In this document: in pieces, positions 27,735 to 36,705 of the stretch
Numbering within the stretch: position 1 is the stretch's first letter
Layout: the number at the start of each line of letters is the position of its first letter
From: Crocinitomicaceae bacterium
Lineage (GTDB): Bacteria > Bacteroidota > Bacteroidia > Flavobacteriales_D > Crocinitomicaceae
Reading direction: 5' to 3'
Length of the DNA: 64,000 bases
NCBI GenBank assembly: GCA_021325675.1
Contig: JAJTCM010000009.1
Coordinates: forward strand, 53,370 to 117,369
Program-made: the position numbers and the translations under genes
Notes under the pieces: generated by a model
The model's input: only the letters and a program-made list of their open reading frames with translations
Told to the model about the DNA's origin: nothing
The model's database searches: none

Positions 27735-29672
27735 ATGAAAAATTTACTTTTACCCTTCATTTTAATACTTGGAATCAGCATACAGCTGAATGCACAGGAA
27801 AAAACCAAACATGAACTCCGCGGCGATAAATATGCCTTCAGGTATGCTTATGACAAGGCGATCAATTCCTATAAAAAGGCAGATCCGCTTACCCTCGACG
27901 GACAGCGCAAGCTCGCGGATAGCTATTATAAGCTCAATCAAAACCCGGAAGCAGAAGAAATTTACGCAACAATTATCAGCAGCGGACAAAGCCTGAGCCC
28001 GGAAGATTATTTCACTTATGCCATGATCCTGAAAAGCAATGGAAAATACGATGAATCGAACCAGCAAATGGATAAATTTCAGCAAATGAAACCGGATGAC
28101 CTGCGCGCTAAAAGTTACATGAACCATAAGGCCGACCTGAGTAAAATGATGACCGATGACGGCAAATATAAAACTGTACGTCTGGACATGAATTCCGACG
28201 CCCAGGAATTCGGTACTGCTTATTACAAAGACCAGATCGTTTTTACATCCAGCGACAGCAGGCCCCGGTTTATCAAACGCACCTACAATGCGACCGGGAA
28301 ACCTTTCCTCGATTTGTGCTCAGCAGAAATTGACGGAATTCAATTGAAAAAAATCAAAAGCTTTGACAAGAAGCTGAATGGAAAATGGCATGACGGACCG
28401 GCCAGCTTTAGTAACAACGGTACAGTTGTAGCTTTTACGAGAAACCATTACAAGGATAAAAGTGAGGATAAAGTGGTAGAGCTCCAGATATTTTTAAGCA
28501 CTTCCGTTGATGGAAAATGGTCTGAACCTGAAGCTTTTCAATACAATAACAATGCATATTCGGTAGGACATCCTTTCCTCACAGCTGATGGAAAAACCAT
28601 GTATTTTGCCAGCGATATGCCAGGCGGTTTCGGTGGAACGGATATCTACAAAACGGAAAAAAATGCACAAGGCTGGAGTAAACCGGTAAATCTTGGTAAC
28701 AAAATCAACACCGAGGGACACGAGTTATTCCCTTTCTTTGAAGAGAACAAGCAGATCCTGATCATTGCTTCCGACGGGCATTTCGGTTTGGGTGGGCTGG
28801 ATTTATTTTTATGTCCGCTCACGGGCTCCGAATGGGGAAATATTGTCAATGCCGGTTCTCCTTTGAACACCAGGTACAACGATTTCGCAGCAATTTCTGA
28901 CGGTATGATGGATAAAGGTTATTTTTCATCTGACAGAAACGGTGATGACGATATTTATGCGCTGGATTTCTTAAAGAATGTCGATTTACACAAAACCCTG
29001 GAGGGAATTGCAAAAGACGGTGAAGGAAAAGCTATCCCGATGACCCGCATTTATTTGTCGGTTGACAAAAGCACCCTGATTGATTCCCTCACTACTTCGA
29101 ATGACGGTGCTTACAGCTTTCCTGTCAACACGGACATGTGGTACAACCTGACCGGGAAAAAAGAAAGCTACATCGATGGCTATAACGCCGTGAGCACCTT
29201 TGGTGAGGAAGAAATCGTAAAAGCCGATGTTATCCTGTTCAAAGAAGTCGTAGCGGAAGTGATACCCATCGCTGAAATCCCTGTCAATTCTGATTTAGGA
29301 AAAGCAATTAAGCTTAAAAATATCTATTTCGATTACGACCAATTTGCTATTCGCCCGGATGCAGCAATAGAGCTGGATAAAATCGTAGCGATTATGAACG
29401 AAAACCCAACGCTCGAAGTAGAATTGGGAGCCCATAGTGATTGCCGCGGCGCAATGGTTTACAACGACTGGTTGTCACAGCAGCGCGCCAATTCTTCTAC
29501 CAATTACATCAAGGAACGTTTAAACAAAAACAAAGAACGGATCCACGGAAAAGGCTATGGTGAAACCAAAGTCAGCAACGGATGTACATGCGAAAATGAA
29601 GCCGTTTCTACCTGTACAACAGATGAACACCAGGAAAACAGACGTACGGAGTTTATTGTAGTTAAAAAATAG
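27735..29672 (+). CDS. OmpA-family protein with TPR and PD40 repeats (PorE/SprE-neighbour type)
   Basis: 645 residues. Signal peptide MKNLLLPFILILGISIQLNAQ. TPR-like helices (about 25-130), a PD40/WD40-like propeller (about 140-410, with YFASDMPGGFGGTDIY and FSSDRNGDDDIY), a carboxypeptidase-regulatory-like beta domain (about 415-500), and an OmpA peptidoglycan-binding domain (about 525-645: IYFDYDQFAIRPDAA, LEVELGAHSDCRG, RRTEFIV). This is the architecture of PorE-type T9SS components, which tie the secretion machinery to the cell wall. It starts 21 bases after porP/sprF, so the three genes form one T9SS cargo module. Confidence 0.9.
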   Translation: MKNLLLPFILILGISIQLNAQEKTKHELRGDKYAFRYAYDKAINSYKKADPLTLDGQRKLADSYYKLNQNPEAEEIYATIISSGQSLSPEDYFTYAMILKSNGKYDESNQQMDKFQQMKPDDLRAKSYMNHKADLSKMMTDDGKYKTVRLDMNSDAQEFGTAYYKDQIVFTSSDSRPRFIKRTYNATGKPFLDLCSAEIDGIQLKKIKSFDKKLNGKWHDGPASFSNNGTVVAFTRNHYKDKSEDKVVELQIFLSTSVDGKWSEPEAFQYNNNAYSVGHPFLTADGKTMYFASDMPGGFGGTDIYKTEKNAQGWSKPVNLGNKINTEGHELFPFFEENKQILIIASDGHFGLGGLDLFLCPLTGSEWGNIVNAGSPLNTRYNDFAAISDGMMDKGYFSSDRNGDDDIYALDFLKNVDLHKTLEGIAKDGEGKAIPMTRIYLSVDKSTLIDSLTTSNDGAYSFPVNTDMWYNLTGKKESYIDGYNAVSTFGEEEIVKADVILFKEVVAEVIPIAEIPVNSDLGKAIKLKNIYFDYDQFAIRPDAAIELDKIVAIMNENPTLEVELGAHSDCRGAMVYNDWLSQQRANSSTNYIKERLNKNKERIHGKGYGETKVSNGCTCENEAVSTCTTDEHQENRRTEFIVVKK

Positions 29673-29694
29673 GACGTTTTAAATTTATCTCATT

Positions 29695-29738
29695 TGAAAA
29701 AAAGGGGAATACGTGATTGTATTCCTCTTTTGGTTTTT
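29695..29738 (+). terminator. Intrinsic terminator after the OmpA-family gene
   Basis: AAAAGGGGAATAC and GTATTCCTCTTTT form a long stem around GTGATT, followed by GGTTTTT. It ends the adhesin-PorP-OmpA transcript. Confidence 0.75.
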
Positions 29739-29757
29739 ACCTGCTATTGAAACGTGT

Positions 29758-29780
29758 GTTAACCGTTAGGCAACGAATAT
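29758..29780 (+). repeat. Dispersed 23-bp repeat, copy 3
   Basis: GTTAACCGTTAGGCAACG followed by AATAT; identical to copy 4 except for its first base. First of a direct pair 113 bases apart between the convergent OmpA-family and paaD genes. Confidence 0.85.
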
Positions 29781-29870
29781 TTGTGTGAAAACAAACAAGT
29801 TATGTAACCATAGAAAAACAGAGCTAAAAACTTTGATTTTGCTTTAAAGACACCAGACTGCTAAACGTGC

Positions 29871-29893
29871 ATTAACCGTTAGGCAACGAATAT
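29871..29893 (+). repeat. Dispersed 23-bp repeat, copy 4
   Basis: ATTAACCGTTAGGCAACG followed by AATAT and GTTGCTGATAATAA. The flank CGTGC and the following RTTRCTGAWAA-like stretch are shared with copies 1 and 2. Confidence 0.87.
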
Positions 29894-29916
29894 GTTGCTG
29901 ATAATAAACAAATTAA

Positions 29917-30396
29917 TTACTTCAAACACTTAAAATAATCAAACGGCTCCAGGCAATCGTTACACTGGTATTGGGCTTTACAGGCGGTGCTCCCGAACTG
30001 GCTCACCATACGTGTATTTTTGGAAGTACATTTAGGACAAGCGATAACCGGCGGCTCAGCAAATAAAACACTTTTATCTACCTCATTTTCGGGTGGGGCG
30101 ATTCCATATTCACGAAGCTTTTTGCGGCCATTCTCGCTGATCCAGTCGGTTGTCCAGGCGGGCGAAAGTGTTTGCACCACCTCAACCGGTATCACATCTT
30201 TTAAGGTCGCTTTGATATCTTCCTCAATGACCTGCATGGCCGGACAGCCGCTATAAGTCGGGGTTATCGTTATTTTACAGGAATTATCGTGAATTTCAAC
30301 CTGGCGAACAACACCCAGGTCAATGATTGTTAAAACAGGCACTTCAGGATCGGTGACCTGTTCCAGTAAGGTCCATATTTCCTGTTCTGTTACCAT
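29917..30396 (-). CDS. paaD: 1,2-phenylacetyl-CoA epoxidase subunit PaaD
   Basis: 159 residues. The N-terminal MIP18/DUF59 fold (VTDPEVPVLTIIDLGVVRQV, TPTYSGCPAM) and the C-terminal four-cysteine metal site (CPKC … CKAQYQCNDC) are both present. PaaD is an accessory protein, probably for metal or Fe-S maturation of the PaaABC(E) monooxygenase. Its start overlaps paaC by 7 bases. It is the last gene of the operon, and no paaE reductase follows: the next gene on this side is convergent. Confidence 0.93.
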   Translation of the reverse strand: MVTEQEIWTLLEQVTDPEVPVLTIIDLGVVRQVEIHDNSCKITITPTYSGCPAMQVIEEDIKATLKDVIPVEVVQTLSPAWTTDWISENGRKKLREYGIAPPENEVDKSVLFAEPPVIACPKCTSKNTRMVSQFGSTACKAQYQCNDCLEPFDYFKCLK

Positions 30397-31139
30397 TCCA
30401 TTCCGGGGTAGGCGCGCTGCATAAACTGCATTTCAGCCAAAAGATAACCCAGGTGCTCGGAATGCATTCCTTGTCGACCGCCTTTTTGCGGCCATTTAAT
30501 TTCCGGCATTTCCAGGTTCGCTTCAGCAAAAACTTCGTCTACATGAGCTTTCCAAATTGGTTTTATCGTGTTGAGATCAACGGCAATTCCTTCTGAAATC
30601 AGTTTTTGGTCAACCTCATCCATGTAAAACAATTCTTCTGTAAAACGCGCAAGATCGTTTACAGCCTGCTGAACCCGCGCATGGGATTCTTCCGTTCCGT
30701 CACCCAGGCGGATCATCCATTCGGAAGAATGCTTGAGGTGATATTTCGTTTCTTTCAGGGATTTTTCAGCAATTGCAGCCAGTTGTTCGTCCTTGGATTG
30801 TGCTAACGCTTCGAAAAAAGGCTTGCGGAAAGCATCAAAGAAAAACTGGCGGGTGAGCGTGACCGCAAAGTCACCGTTTTTCTGCTCTACCAAAAGCAAA
30901 TTTCTAAAATCACGGTCGAAACGCAGGAAAGCCAGATCATCGGCGCTGCGGCCCGAGCCTTCAGTTACTGCGGCATACTCGAGCAAGTTTGTAGCTTGAC
31001 CAACTAAGTCGAGCGCAATATTCGTCAGGGCGATATCTTCTTCAAGAATCGGCCCGTGCCCGCACCATTCTGACACGCGGTGCCCAAGGATCAGGCTGTC
31101 ATCCGCCATGCGGAGTGTATATTCAAAAAGTTCTTTCAT
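30390..31139 (-). CDS. paaC: 1,2-phenylacetyl-CoA epoxidase subunit PaaC
   Basis: 249 residues from the ATG at 31139 (MKELFEYTLRMADDSLILGHR), chosen over a TTG seven codons upstream. It is the structural, non-catalytic ferritin-like subunit that pairs with PaaA. Family motifs: GHRVSEWCGHGPILEEDIALTNIALDLVGQA, FLRFDRDFRNLLLVEQ and the C-terminal HSEHLGYLLAEMQFMQRAYPG. The gap to paaB is 83 bases; the 3' end overlaps paaD, consistent with coupled expression of the complex. Confidence 0.94.
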   Translation of the reverse strand: MKELFEYTLRMADDSLILGHRVSEWCGHGPILEEDIALTNIALDLVGQATNLLEYAAVTEGSGRSADDLAFLRFDRDFRNLLLVEQKNGDFAVTLTRQFFFDAFRKPFFEALAQSKDEQLAAIAEKSLKETKYHLKHSSEWMIRLGDGTEESHARVQQAVNDLARFTEELFYMDEVDQKLISEGIAVDLNTIKPIWKAHVDEVFAEANLEMPEIKWPQKGGRQGMHSEHLGYLLAEMQFMQRAYPGMEW

Positions 31140-31222
31140 TTTTTGATAGATATTAGACAACAGATGTTAAACATAAGACGATGAACTGTCTATTGTTTTA
31201 TCTCAAAGTCTTTCGTCTTAAA

Positions 31223-31510
31223 CTACATATGCGAAATACCATCCGGAACATCGTAAAACGTCGGGTGGCGGTAAACCTTTGAGTCTGCCGGTTCGAAAAG
31301 TGAATCTGCTTCTTTCGGATCGGAAGCTGTGATTAGCTTGGATTCAACAACCCAGATGCTTACGCCTTCGCTGCGGCGCGTATAAACGTCGCGGGCGTTC
31401 TCGATTGCCATATCAGGATCGGCAGCGCGGAGGCTTCCAACGTGCTTGTGGTTCAAGCCCTGCTTACTGCGGATGAACACTTCAAACAGCGGCCATTCTT
31501 TATTGCTCAT
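31223..31510 (-). CDS. paaB: 1,2-phenylacetyl-CoA epoxidase subunit PaaB
   Basis: A 95-residue small subunit of normal length. Recognised by WPLFEVFIRSKQGLNHKHVGSL, DVYTRRSEGVSIWVV and the C-terminal PADSKVYRHPTFYDVPDG. PaaB bridges PaaAC heterodimers in the epoxidase complex. It lies 11 bases after paaA. Confidence 0.95.
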   Translation of the reverse strand: MSNKEWPLFEVFIRSKQGLNHKHVGSLRAADPDMAIENARDVYTRRSEGVSIWVVESKLITASDPKEADSLFEPADSKVYRHPTFYDVPDGISHM

Positions 31511-31521
31511 GAATTAAATTT

Positions 31522-32472
31522 TTATGCTCGTTCTTTTCTTGATCTTCTTTTTTCGGCGTGTGCCATCGCAGCTTCACGTACCCACGCACCATTTTCCTTG
31601 GCGTTGCGGCGGGCATCTACGCGTTCCTTGTTGCAAGGCCCGTTTCCGGAAATTACCTGGTTGAATTCCTCCCAGTTGATTTCACCGAAATCGTAGCTCT
31701 GGCGCTCTTCGTTCCATTTCAAATCCTTGTCCGGAATGGTCAAGCCTATCATTTCTGCCTGCTTCACCGTAATATCAACAAACTGCTGACGCAATTCATC
31801 GTTGGTGGAACGTTTGATTTTCCATTTCATGGATAAAGCTGAATTCGGGGAATGATCGTCATTCGGGCCAAACATCATCAGGGCAGGCCACCACCAGCGG
31901 TTGAGTGAATCCTGGGCCATTGCTTTTTGCTCCGGGGAACCGTTTGCCAGTTTGGAAACAATTTCGAAGCCCTGGCGCTGGTGAAAGGATTCTTCCTTGC
32001 AAACGCGCACCATTGCACGGGCGTAAGGTCCGTATGAACAGCGGCACAAAGGAACCTGGTTCATAATCGCTGCACCGTCAACCAGCCAGCCAATCGTTCC
32101 CATGTCCGCCCAGGTCATGGTTGGATAATTAAAAATGGAAGAATATTTCGCTTTCCCGGAATGCAGGTCGTCAATCGTTTGTTCACGATCAGCACCAAGC
32201 GTTTCCGCAGCGGAATACAAATACAGGCCATGACCGGCTTCATCCTGGACCTTAGCCAGCAAAACGGCTTTCCTTCTCAGGTTTGGGGCGCGGGTAATCC
32301 AGTTTCCTTCCGGCAGCATCCCAACAATTTCGGAGTGTGCGTGCTGTGAAATCTGGCGGATCAAAGTCTTGCGATATTGCTCCGGCATCCAGTCATTCGG
32401 CTCGATTTTAATTTCTTTATCTATTTTCTCCTGGAAACGGCGCTCCAGCTCTGCAATATCCATTTCTTTCAT
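31522..32472 (-). CDS. paaA: 1,2-phenylacetyl-CoA epoxidase catalytic subunit PaaA
   Basis: 316 residues from the ATG at 32472 ([17 protein letters not shown]). Longer readings run back into the promoter and are not family-like. PaaA is the di-iron oxygenase that epoxidises the aromatic ring of phenylacetyl-CoA. Visible iron-site segments are the [20 protein letters not shown] helix (ExxH-type ligands) and [32 protein letters not shown] and the tryptophan-rich [19 protein letters not shown] are hallmark stretches. First gene of paaABCD, with a good Bacteroidota promoter 19 bases upstream. Aerobic phenylacetate or phenylalanine degradation is the implied pathway. Confidence 0.95.
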   Translation of the reverse strand: MKEMDIAELERRFQEKIDKEIKIEPNDWMPEQYRKTLIRQISQHAHSEIVGMLPEGNWITRAPNLRRKAVLLAKVQDEAGHGLYLYSAAETLGADREQTIDDLHSGKAKYSSIFNYPTMTWADMGTIGWLVDGAAIMNQVPLCRCSYGPYARAMVRVCKEESFHQRQGFEIVSKLANGSPEQKAMAQDSLNRWWWPALMMFGPNDDHSPNSALSMKWKIKRSTNDELRQQFVDITVKQAEMIGLTIPDKDLKWNEERQSYDFGEINWEEFNQVISGNGPCNKERVDARRNAKENGAWVREAAMAHAEKRRSRKERA

Positions 32473-32490
32473 GCTTGAAAATGATTTGTA

Positions 32491-32520
32491 CAAATGTACA
32501 ACTTTTCGCACAAATAACAA
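32491..32520 (-). promoter_or_regulatory. Promoter of the paaABCD operon
   Basis: On the minus strand TTG (32520-32518) is followed after 19 bases by TACATTTG (32498-32491), the Bacteroidota -33/-7 consensus. The ATG of paaA follows after 18 bases, which fits a very short leader. The -7 box is part of the palindromic stretch TTGTACATTTGTACAA, a possible operator. Confidence 0.65.
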
Positions 32521-32609
32521 AGTTAATCGTTTTAGCAGCCCTGAAAAATCAGTCATTTTACTAATCTGCAGTTCACTAAAAAATAGTAGTTTTACCCCAA
32601 AAATCAGCT

Positions 32610-34631
32610 ATGCGTATTTTAATCTCTCTTTGCTTTATTTTTAATCTTTTCCTGCTCAGCGCGCAGCCACTGACAGACGGAATGATTTTCCAACAGGTTG
32701 ACAGCATGTATTATTTCAAATATGACCAGGGAAAATTTACGTTTTACAACAAAGATTCGGCTGCGGTATTCCAGCAGCAGTTTGATGATTTTCCGAACGA
32801 GCTGAGCTACGGCTTTTACACAGGACAATACCAGGGAAATTATTTTGTTTTCAGTCCGCGCAAAAAGTATATCATCCAGCTTAACCCTAAATACGATTTG
32901 CTGTATGATCTTCAAAAAATTGCTGTCGTAAAATCTTCTCTAAGCCAGGACACCCTTATTCGCATAAAGGATTACTCCTATCTTAACCTCGCTGGGGAAT
33001 TGATTTATACGCCGGATGCTTACAGTGAATACCAGAGGAAAAATAAAAACTATGTCCTCGCAACTGAAGTTGATATGCTGGTGGAAGAAAACTATTTCAC
33101 AGAGCTAAAAGAAGAGGATTATGACGAGTACTCCCGGGAATATAAAAGAATCCTGGAACTCAAAAATAATTTTTTGCTCGGTATGGAATATGAATCCATG
33201 GAAAACAGCTATGGCAACGATTACCTGAACAATGACGGCTACATGGCGGAACAGTATTATGTCATCAAACGCAATAAAAAAGTAGGTGTAGTCAGCTCAC
33301 TTGGAAAATATATTGTCCCGCTGGAATATGATTATATTGAATTTGTGGAATCTGAAATCTACGACCTGGAAACTGACTATGTAATCATCAAGGCTTACCA
33401 GGGATCAAACTGCCACGTATATAACAGGAGGGGCCAAAAACTATTTGAGAACAAAAACCTGCGTTTTGAAGCTTCTTACATCAACCCGAATGACCTCGGC
33501 TATGAAAATTATTTCAACGGCATGGAAACACGGAAAGGCAAAAAAGTAGGGCTGATCCACCTCAACGGACACGAAATTCTGCCCCCGGTTTACGACTGGT
33601 ATGATTATTACGATTTCGACCGGGTGGATTACATGAAATTTGATCCGGACCTATCTAAAACAGCAGCATGCGGCAATTATCCGTATCGTCAATATTTTAT
33701 GGGCTACGACAAAAAGACGGAGATGTATACGTTTCATACGCCCGGCGGACAAGAATTGAACAAGATCAAAATGTCTTATATCGACGGCTACAACCAGAAC
33801 GGCTATTTTGTCTTTGAATCGGAAGGGTTTTATGGTCTCGCCCAGCCCGGCGCCTGCATCCTGAAACCGGCAGAATATGATTACATCGACGTTTTTAAGG
33901 GGACGAAAAATATCTTTATTTTAAGTAAGGACGAACATGTTTCTTTCATCGACGGCAAAGGAAACCCGCTTTTCGGACAAAAATTTGAAATGGCTTACTT
34001 TGTGGACACCAGTTTTGCCATCGTCCTTATCAATGGGAAAACCGGCTTGATGAATGTGGAAAAAAGCGAACAGACAATTGCCTGGCAAATTCAGCCTGAA
34101 TACGATGAGATGGAAGCCAATGGCGTTTACATTGTTAATAACGGCAGCCGCGCCTTTATTGTCAGAAAAAACAAAAAATACGGAATTGTCGATGCCCGCA
34201 ATAAAGTGCTCACACCGCTTGAATACGACAACATCAAAGCTTACGGATCAATTTTCACAACGGTCAAAAATCAGAAAAAAGGATTGTTGGACAAAAACGG
34301 GGGCGTGCTCCTGGAAAATAAATACGATTCGCTTGACATGCTCAACTACAACGGGCTTTGGTTCGCCAAAAAAGGAAATCACTGGAGTTTTGTCAATGTT
34401 GAGCGTGAAAAAGGCAAGCAGGAACTGACAGCTTTCGAGTTTGATAATATCCAGCGGGAAGACCAAAGCCGTCATTACGTGCTGCAAAAAAACGGAAAAT
34501 GGGGAGTCATGACTTCGGATTTAAAATGGTTCATTGAGCCGAAATATGTTTCCATCAAATATGACGATGTGTCGAGAGAATTCGAATGCCTGAAAGAAGA
34601 TAAGCAAAAAGATTGTTATTTCGTGAAATAG
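32610..34631 (+). CDS. Secreted WG-repeat protein
   Basis: 673 residues with signal peptide MRILISLCFIFNLFLLSAQ. The protein is built of WG (KWFG-like) beta repeats, each roughly a short K-x-G-V/I/L unit followed by xPLEYDYI-like strands: KKVGVVSSLGKYIVPLEYDY, GKKVGLIHLNGHEILPPVYD, KKYGIVDARNKVLTPLEYDN, QKKGLLDKNGGVLLENKYDS, GKWGVMTSDLKWFIEPKYV. Such proteins are exported and of unknown function, possibly binding partners. It is divergent from paaA across 137 bases. A near -7 box (TAGTTTTA at 32587-32594) precedes its ATG. Confidence 0.8.
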   Translation: MRILISLCFIFNLFLLSAQPLTDGMIFQQVDSMYYFKYDQGKFTFYNKDSAAVFQQQFDDFPNELSYGFYTGQYQGNYFVFSPRKKYIIQLNPKYDLLYDLQKIAVVKSSLSQDTLIRIKDYSYLNLAGELIYTPDAYSEYQRKNKNYVLATEVDMLVEENYFTELKEEDYDEYSREYKRILELKNNFLLGMEYESMENSYGNDYLNNDGYMAEQYYVIKRNKKVGVVSSLGKYIVPLEYDYIEFVESEIYDLETDYVIIKAYQGSNCHVYNRRGQKLFENKNLRFEASYINPNDLGYENYFNGMETRKGKKVGLIHLNGHEILPPVYDWYDYYDFDRVDYMKFDPDLSKTAACGNYPYRQYFMGYDKKTEMYTFHTPGGQELNKIKMSYIDGYNQNGYFVFESEGFYGLAQPGACILKPAEYDYIDVFKGTKNIFILSKDEHVSFIDGKGNPLFGQKFEMAYFVDTSFAIVLINGKTGLMNVEKSEQTIAWQIQPEYDEMEANGVYIVNNGSRAFIVRKNKKYGIVDARNKVLTPLEYDNIKAYGSIFTTVKNQKKGLLDKNGGVLLENKYDSLDMLNYNGLWFAKKGNHWSFVNVEREKGKQELTAFEFDNIQREDQSRHYVLQKNGKWGVMTSDLKWFIEPKYVSIKYDDVSREFECLKEDKQKDCYFVK

Positions 34632-34722
34632 AGTTTTTAATAAATGCTACCCGAAAAACTTCACAACCAGCAAAACTTTGTGGCCTTTGAGATCCAAAAA
34701 AACTTTGTGTAACCTTGAGCCT

Positions 34723-34756
34723 TTGTGTCTTAGTGGCAAAACAAATATTATTTTTG
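34723..34756 (+). promoter_or_regulatory. Promoter of trmD
   Basis: TTG at 34723-34725, 23-base spacer, TATTTTTG at 34749-34756. The trmD ATG follows after 4 bases, so the transcript would be nearly leaderless. The upstream 34680-34740 contains repeated CTTTGTG/CTTTGAG words like the CGCAAAG-type intergenic repeats at 2.3-2.5 kb. Confidence 0.55.
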
Positions 34757-34760
34757 CAGC

Positions 34761-35441
34761 ATGAGAATTGATATCCTTACCATTCTTCCCGACCTGCTGC
34801 AGGGACCGTTTTCAGATTCGATCCTGAAACGCGCCCAGGAAAAAGGCCTGGCGGAGATTCATATTCATAATATCCGCGATTATTCGACCAACAAGCACAA
34901 GCAGGTGGACGATTACCAATACGGCGGCGGGGCAGGAATGGTAATGAGCATTGAACCCATCGCCGCGCTGATTGAACATTTGCAGTCGGAGCGTAAATAC
35001 GATGAGATCATTTACATGACGCCAGACGGAGAAATCCTGGAGCAAGCGTTATCCAACCGGCTTTCACTCGTGGATAATATCATGATCCTTTGCGGACATT
35101 ACAAAGGGGTTGACGAACGGATCCGTGAACATTACATTACCCGCGAGGTTTCCATCGGGTCTTATGTTTTGTCCGGTGGCGAGCTGGCGGCGGCCGTTTT
35201 GACGGACAGTATTATCCGCTTACTTCCCGGCGTTCTGAATGATGAAACATCGGCGCTGACGGACAGTTTCCAGGACAATTTACTTTCACCGCCCGTCTAC
35301 ACGCGACCACCGGAATATAACGGCTGGAAAGTGCCGGAAGTTTTGCTCTCGGGTGATTTCGGGAAAATCGAAAAATGGCGCGAAGAGCAGGCTTTGGAAC
35401 GCACGAAGCAGCGGAGACCGGATCTTTTGAATGGAGAATAA
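34761..35441 (+). CDS. trmD: tRNA (guanine-37-N1)-methyltransferase
   Basis: A 226-residue SPOUT methyltransferase of normal TrmD length. It methylates G37 of tRNAs that read CNN codons, preventing frameshifts, using S-adenosylmethionine. Motifs: [25 protein letters not shown] at the start, [43 protein letters not shown], the trefoil-knot [20 protein letters not shown], and the C-terminal [30 protein letters not shown]. Transcribed alone; rpsP and rimM, frequent neighbours elsewhere, are absent. Confidence 0.97.
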   Translation: MRIDILTILPDLLQGPFSDSILKRAQEKGLAEIHIHNIRDYSTNKHKQVDDYQYGGGAGMVMSIEPIAALIEHLQSERKYDEIIYMTPDGEILEQALSNRLSLVDNIMILCGHYKGVDERIREHYITREVSIGSYVLSGGELAAAVLTDSIIRLLPGVLNDETSALTDSFQDNLLSPPVYTRPPEYNGWKVPEVLLSGDFGKIEKWREEQALERTKQRRPDLLNGE

Positions 35442-35582
35442 CTTCTTCGCTTACAGCTACAAAGCCCGATAGAAAAACGGAACATGGAGAATGCAAATTG
35501 AATATTTAAGTTCTGCTTCTGTGATCTTAAACGTGAACCCAACAAACCTTGCGACAACTTACCCAATTGCGATACAAAAAAC

Positions 35583-36140
35583 ATGGAAAACAGAGCCGAA
35601 ATAATTGAAACATTGAAGAGTGGCGGAACGATCCTTTACCCGACTGATACGGTTTGGGGATTGGGCTGTGATGCCACGAACGAAGAAGCCTGCCAGAAAA
35701 TCCTGCAGATCAAAAACCGTCCTGAAAACAAGAGCTTCATTATCCTGGTAGACAGCTTCCTGATGCTGGAGCGTTATGTGCCGGAGTTCCCGGAAGTTTG
35801 TTACGACCTGGCTGATCTCGCGACCCAGCCGCTAACGATTATTTATCCCGGGGCAAAAGGACTTGCAGCAAGTGTTCTCGCTGAAGACGGCTCGGTTGGG
35901 ATCCGGATTACGAAAGACCCGCTATGCCTGGCGCTGATCCGCGGATTGAAAAAGCCGATCGTTTCAACTTCCGCCAATCTTTCGGGCGAAAAAACGCCGG
36001 CAAGCTTCGGTGAGATTTCCCCTTCAATTAAAGAACAGGTAGACCTGGTTGTCCGCGAACGCCTGGCTGAGAATTGCAGCAAGCCTTCCCAGATCATCAA
36101 AATCGGGAAAAACAGCTCCGTTGAGATTATCCGGAAATAG
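35583..36140 (+). CDS. Sua5/YciO/YrdC family L-threonylcarbamoyladenylate synthase
   Basis: 185 residues covering one YrdC domain without the extra Sua5 C-terminal domain. It makes threonylcarbamoyl-AMP for the t6A37 modification of ANN-decoding tRNAs. Motifs: GGTILYPTDTVWGLGCDATNEEA, QIKNRPENKSFIILVDS, PLTIIYPGAKGLA, VGIRITKDPLCLALIRGLKKPIVSTSANLSGEKTP, and the C-terminal PSQIIKI. It is 141 bases after trmD, another position-37 tRNA modification gene. Confidence 0.93.
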   Translation: MENRAEIIETLKSGGTILYPTDTVWGLGCDATNEEACQKILQIKNRPENKSFIILVDSFLMLERYVPEFPEVCYDLADLATQPLTIIYPGAKGLAASVLAEDGSVGIRITKDPLCLALIRGLKKPIVSTSANLSGEKTPASFGEISPSIKEQVDLVVRERLAENCSKPSQIIKIGKNSSVEIIRK

Positions 36141-36188
36141 CCGGTAATCAGCGTTTAAAGTCCGCTGTTAAGTTTCTGTTAAAAAAAC

Positions 36189-36218
36189 TTGGGCAATCGA
36201 AAATAGTAGCTATCTTTG
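36189..36218 (+). promoter_or_regulatory. Promoter of the DUF1573 gene pair
   Basis: TTG at 36189-36191, 19-base spacer, TATCTTTG at 36211-36218: a perfect Bacteroidota -33/-7 match. The leader to the ATG is about 30 bases. Confidence 0.7.
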
Positions 36219-36255
36219 ATACAAGAAAATTGTAGAAACTTTAAAATTATAAAAC

Positions 36256-36699
36256 ATGAAAGGATTATTTTTATCATTGGTAATGTTAGCCGGAACGTTC
36301 TTCGTAACAAGCACGGTTAAAGCTCAGCCGGAAAGCGGTGCAAAAATTGAATTCGAAAAAGAAGTTCATGACTACGGAAACGTTAAATACGGCGCCAACG
36401 GAACATGTACTTTTGATTTCAAAAACACAGGTAATGCCCCTTTGATCATTTCAAAAGCAACGGGATCTTGTGGATGTACTGTACCTTCCTGGCCAAAAGA
36501 GCCTATCGCTCCGGGAGCTAAAGGAACAATCACTGTTAAATACGATACAAAACGTCCGGGCCCGATCTCCAAAAGCGTAACGATTACTTCAAACGCAGCA
36601 AACGAGCCGAGCAAAGTGATCCGTATCAAAGGTACTGTAGGCCCTGCTCCGGAAGGAACAACACCAACCAACAACGCTGGTCCTGGTACAGGAAACTAA
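36256..36699 (+). CDS. Secreted DUF1573 domain protein 1
   Basis: 147 residues with a signal peptide ending in VKAQ (about residue 24). The DUF1573 Ig-like domain is clear: FEKEVHDYGNVKYGANGTCTFDFKNTGNAPLIISKATGSCGCTVPSWPKEPIAPGAKGTITVKYDT, a fold related to ASH/MSP domains. The two-cysteine CGCT motif is kept. The C-terminal ~20 residues are rich in proline, threonine and glycine. Function is unknown; abundant periplasmic or surface proteins in this phylum. A strong promoter precedes it and a paralogue follows after 6 bases. Confidence 0.88.
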   Translation: MKGLFLSLVMLAGTFFVTSTVKAQPESGAKIEFEKEVHDYGNVKYGANGTCTFDFKNTGNAPLIISKATGSCGCTVPSWPKEPIAPGAKGTITVKYDTKRPGPISKSVTITSNAANEPSKVIRIKGTVGPAPEGTTPTNNAGPGTGN

Positions 36700-36705
36700 A
36701 AAATC

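Noticed and set aside
29758..29893. Repeat pair as a transcription terminator of the OmpA gene
   Set aside because: The unit does not form a stable hairpin with a T-run; a proper terminator already lies at 29695-29738.
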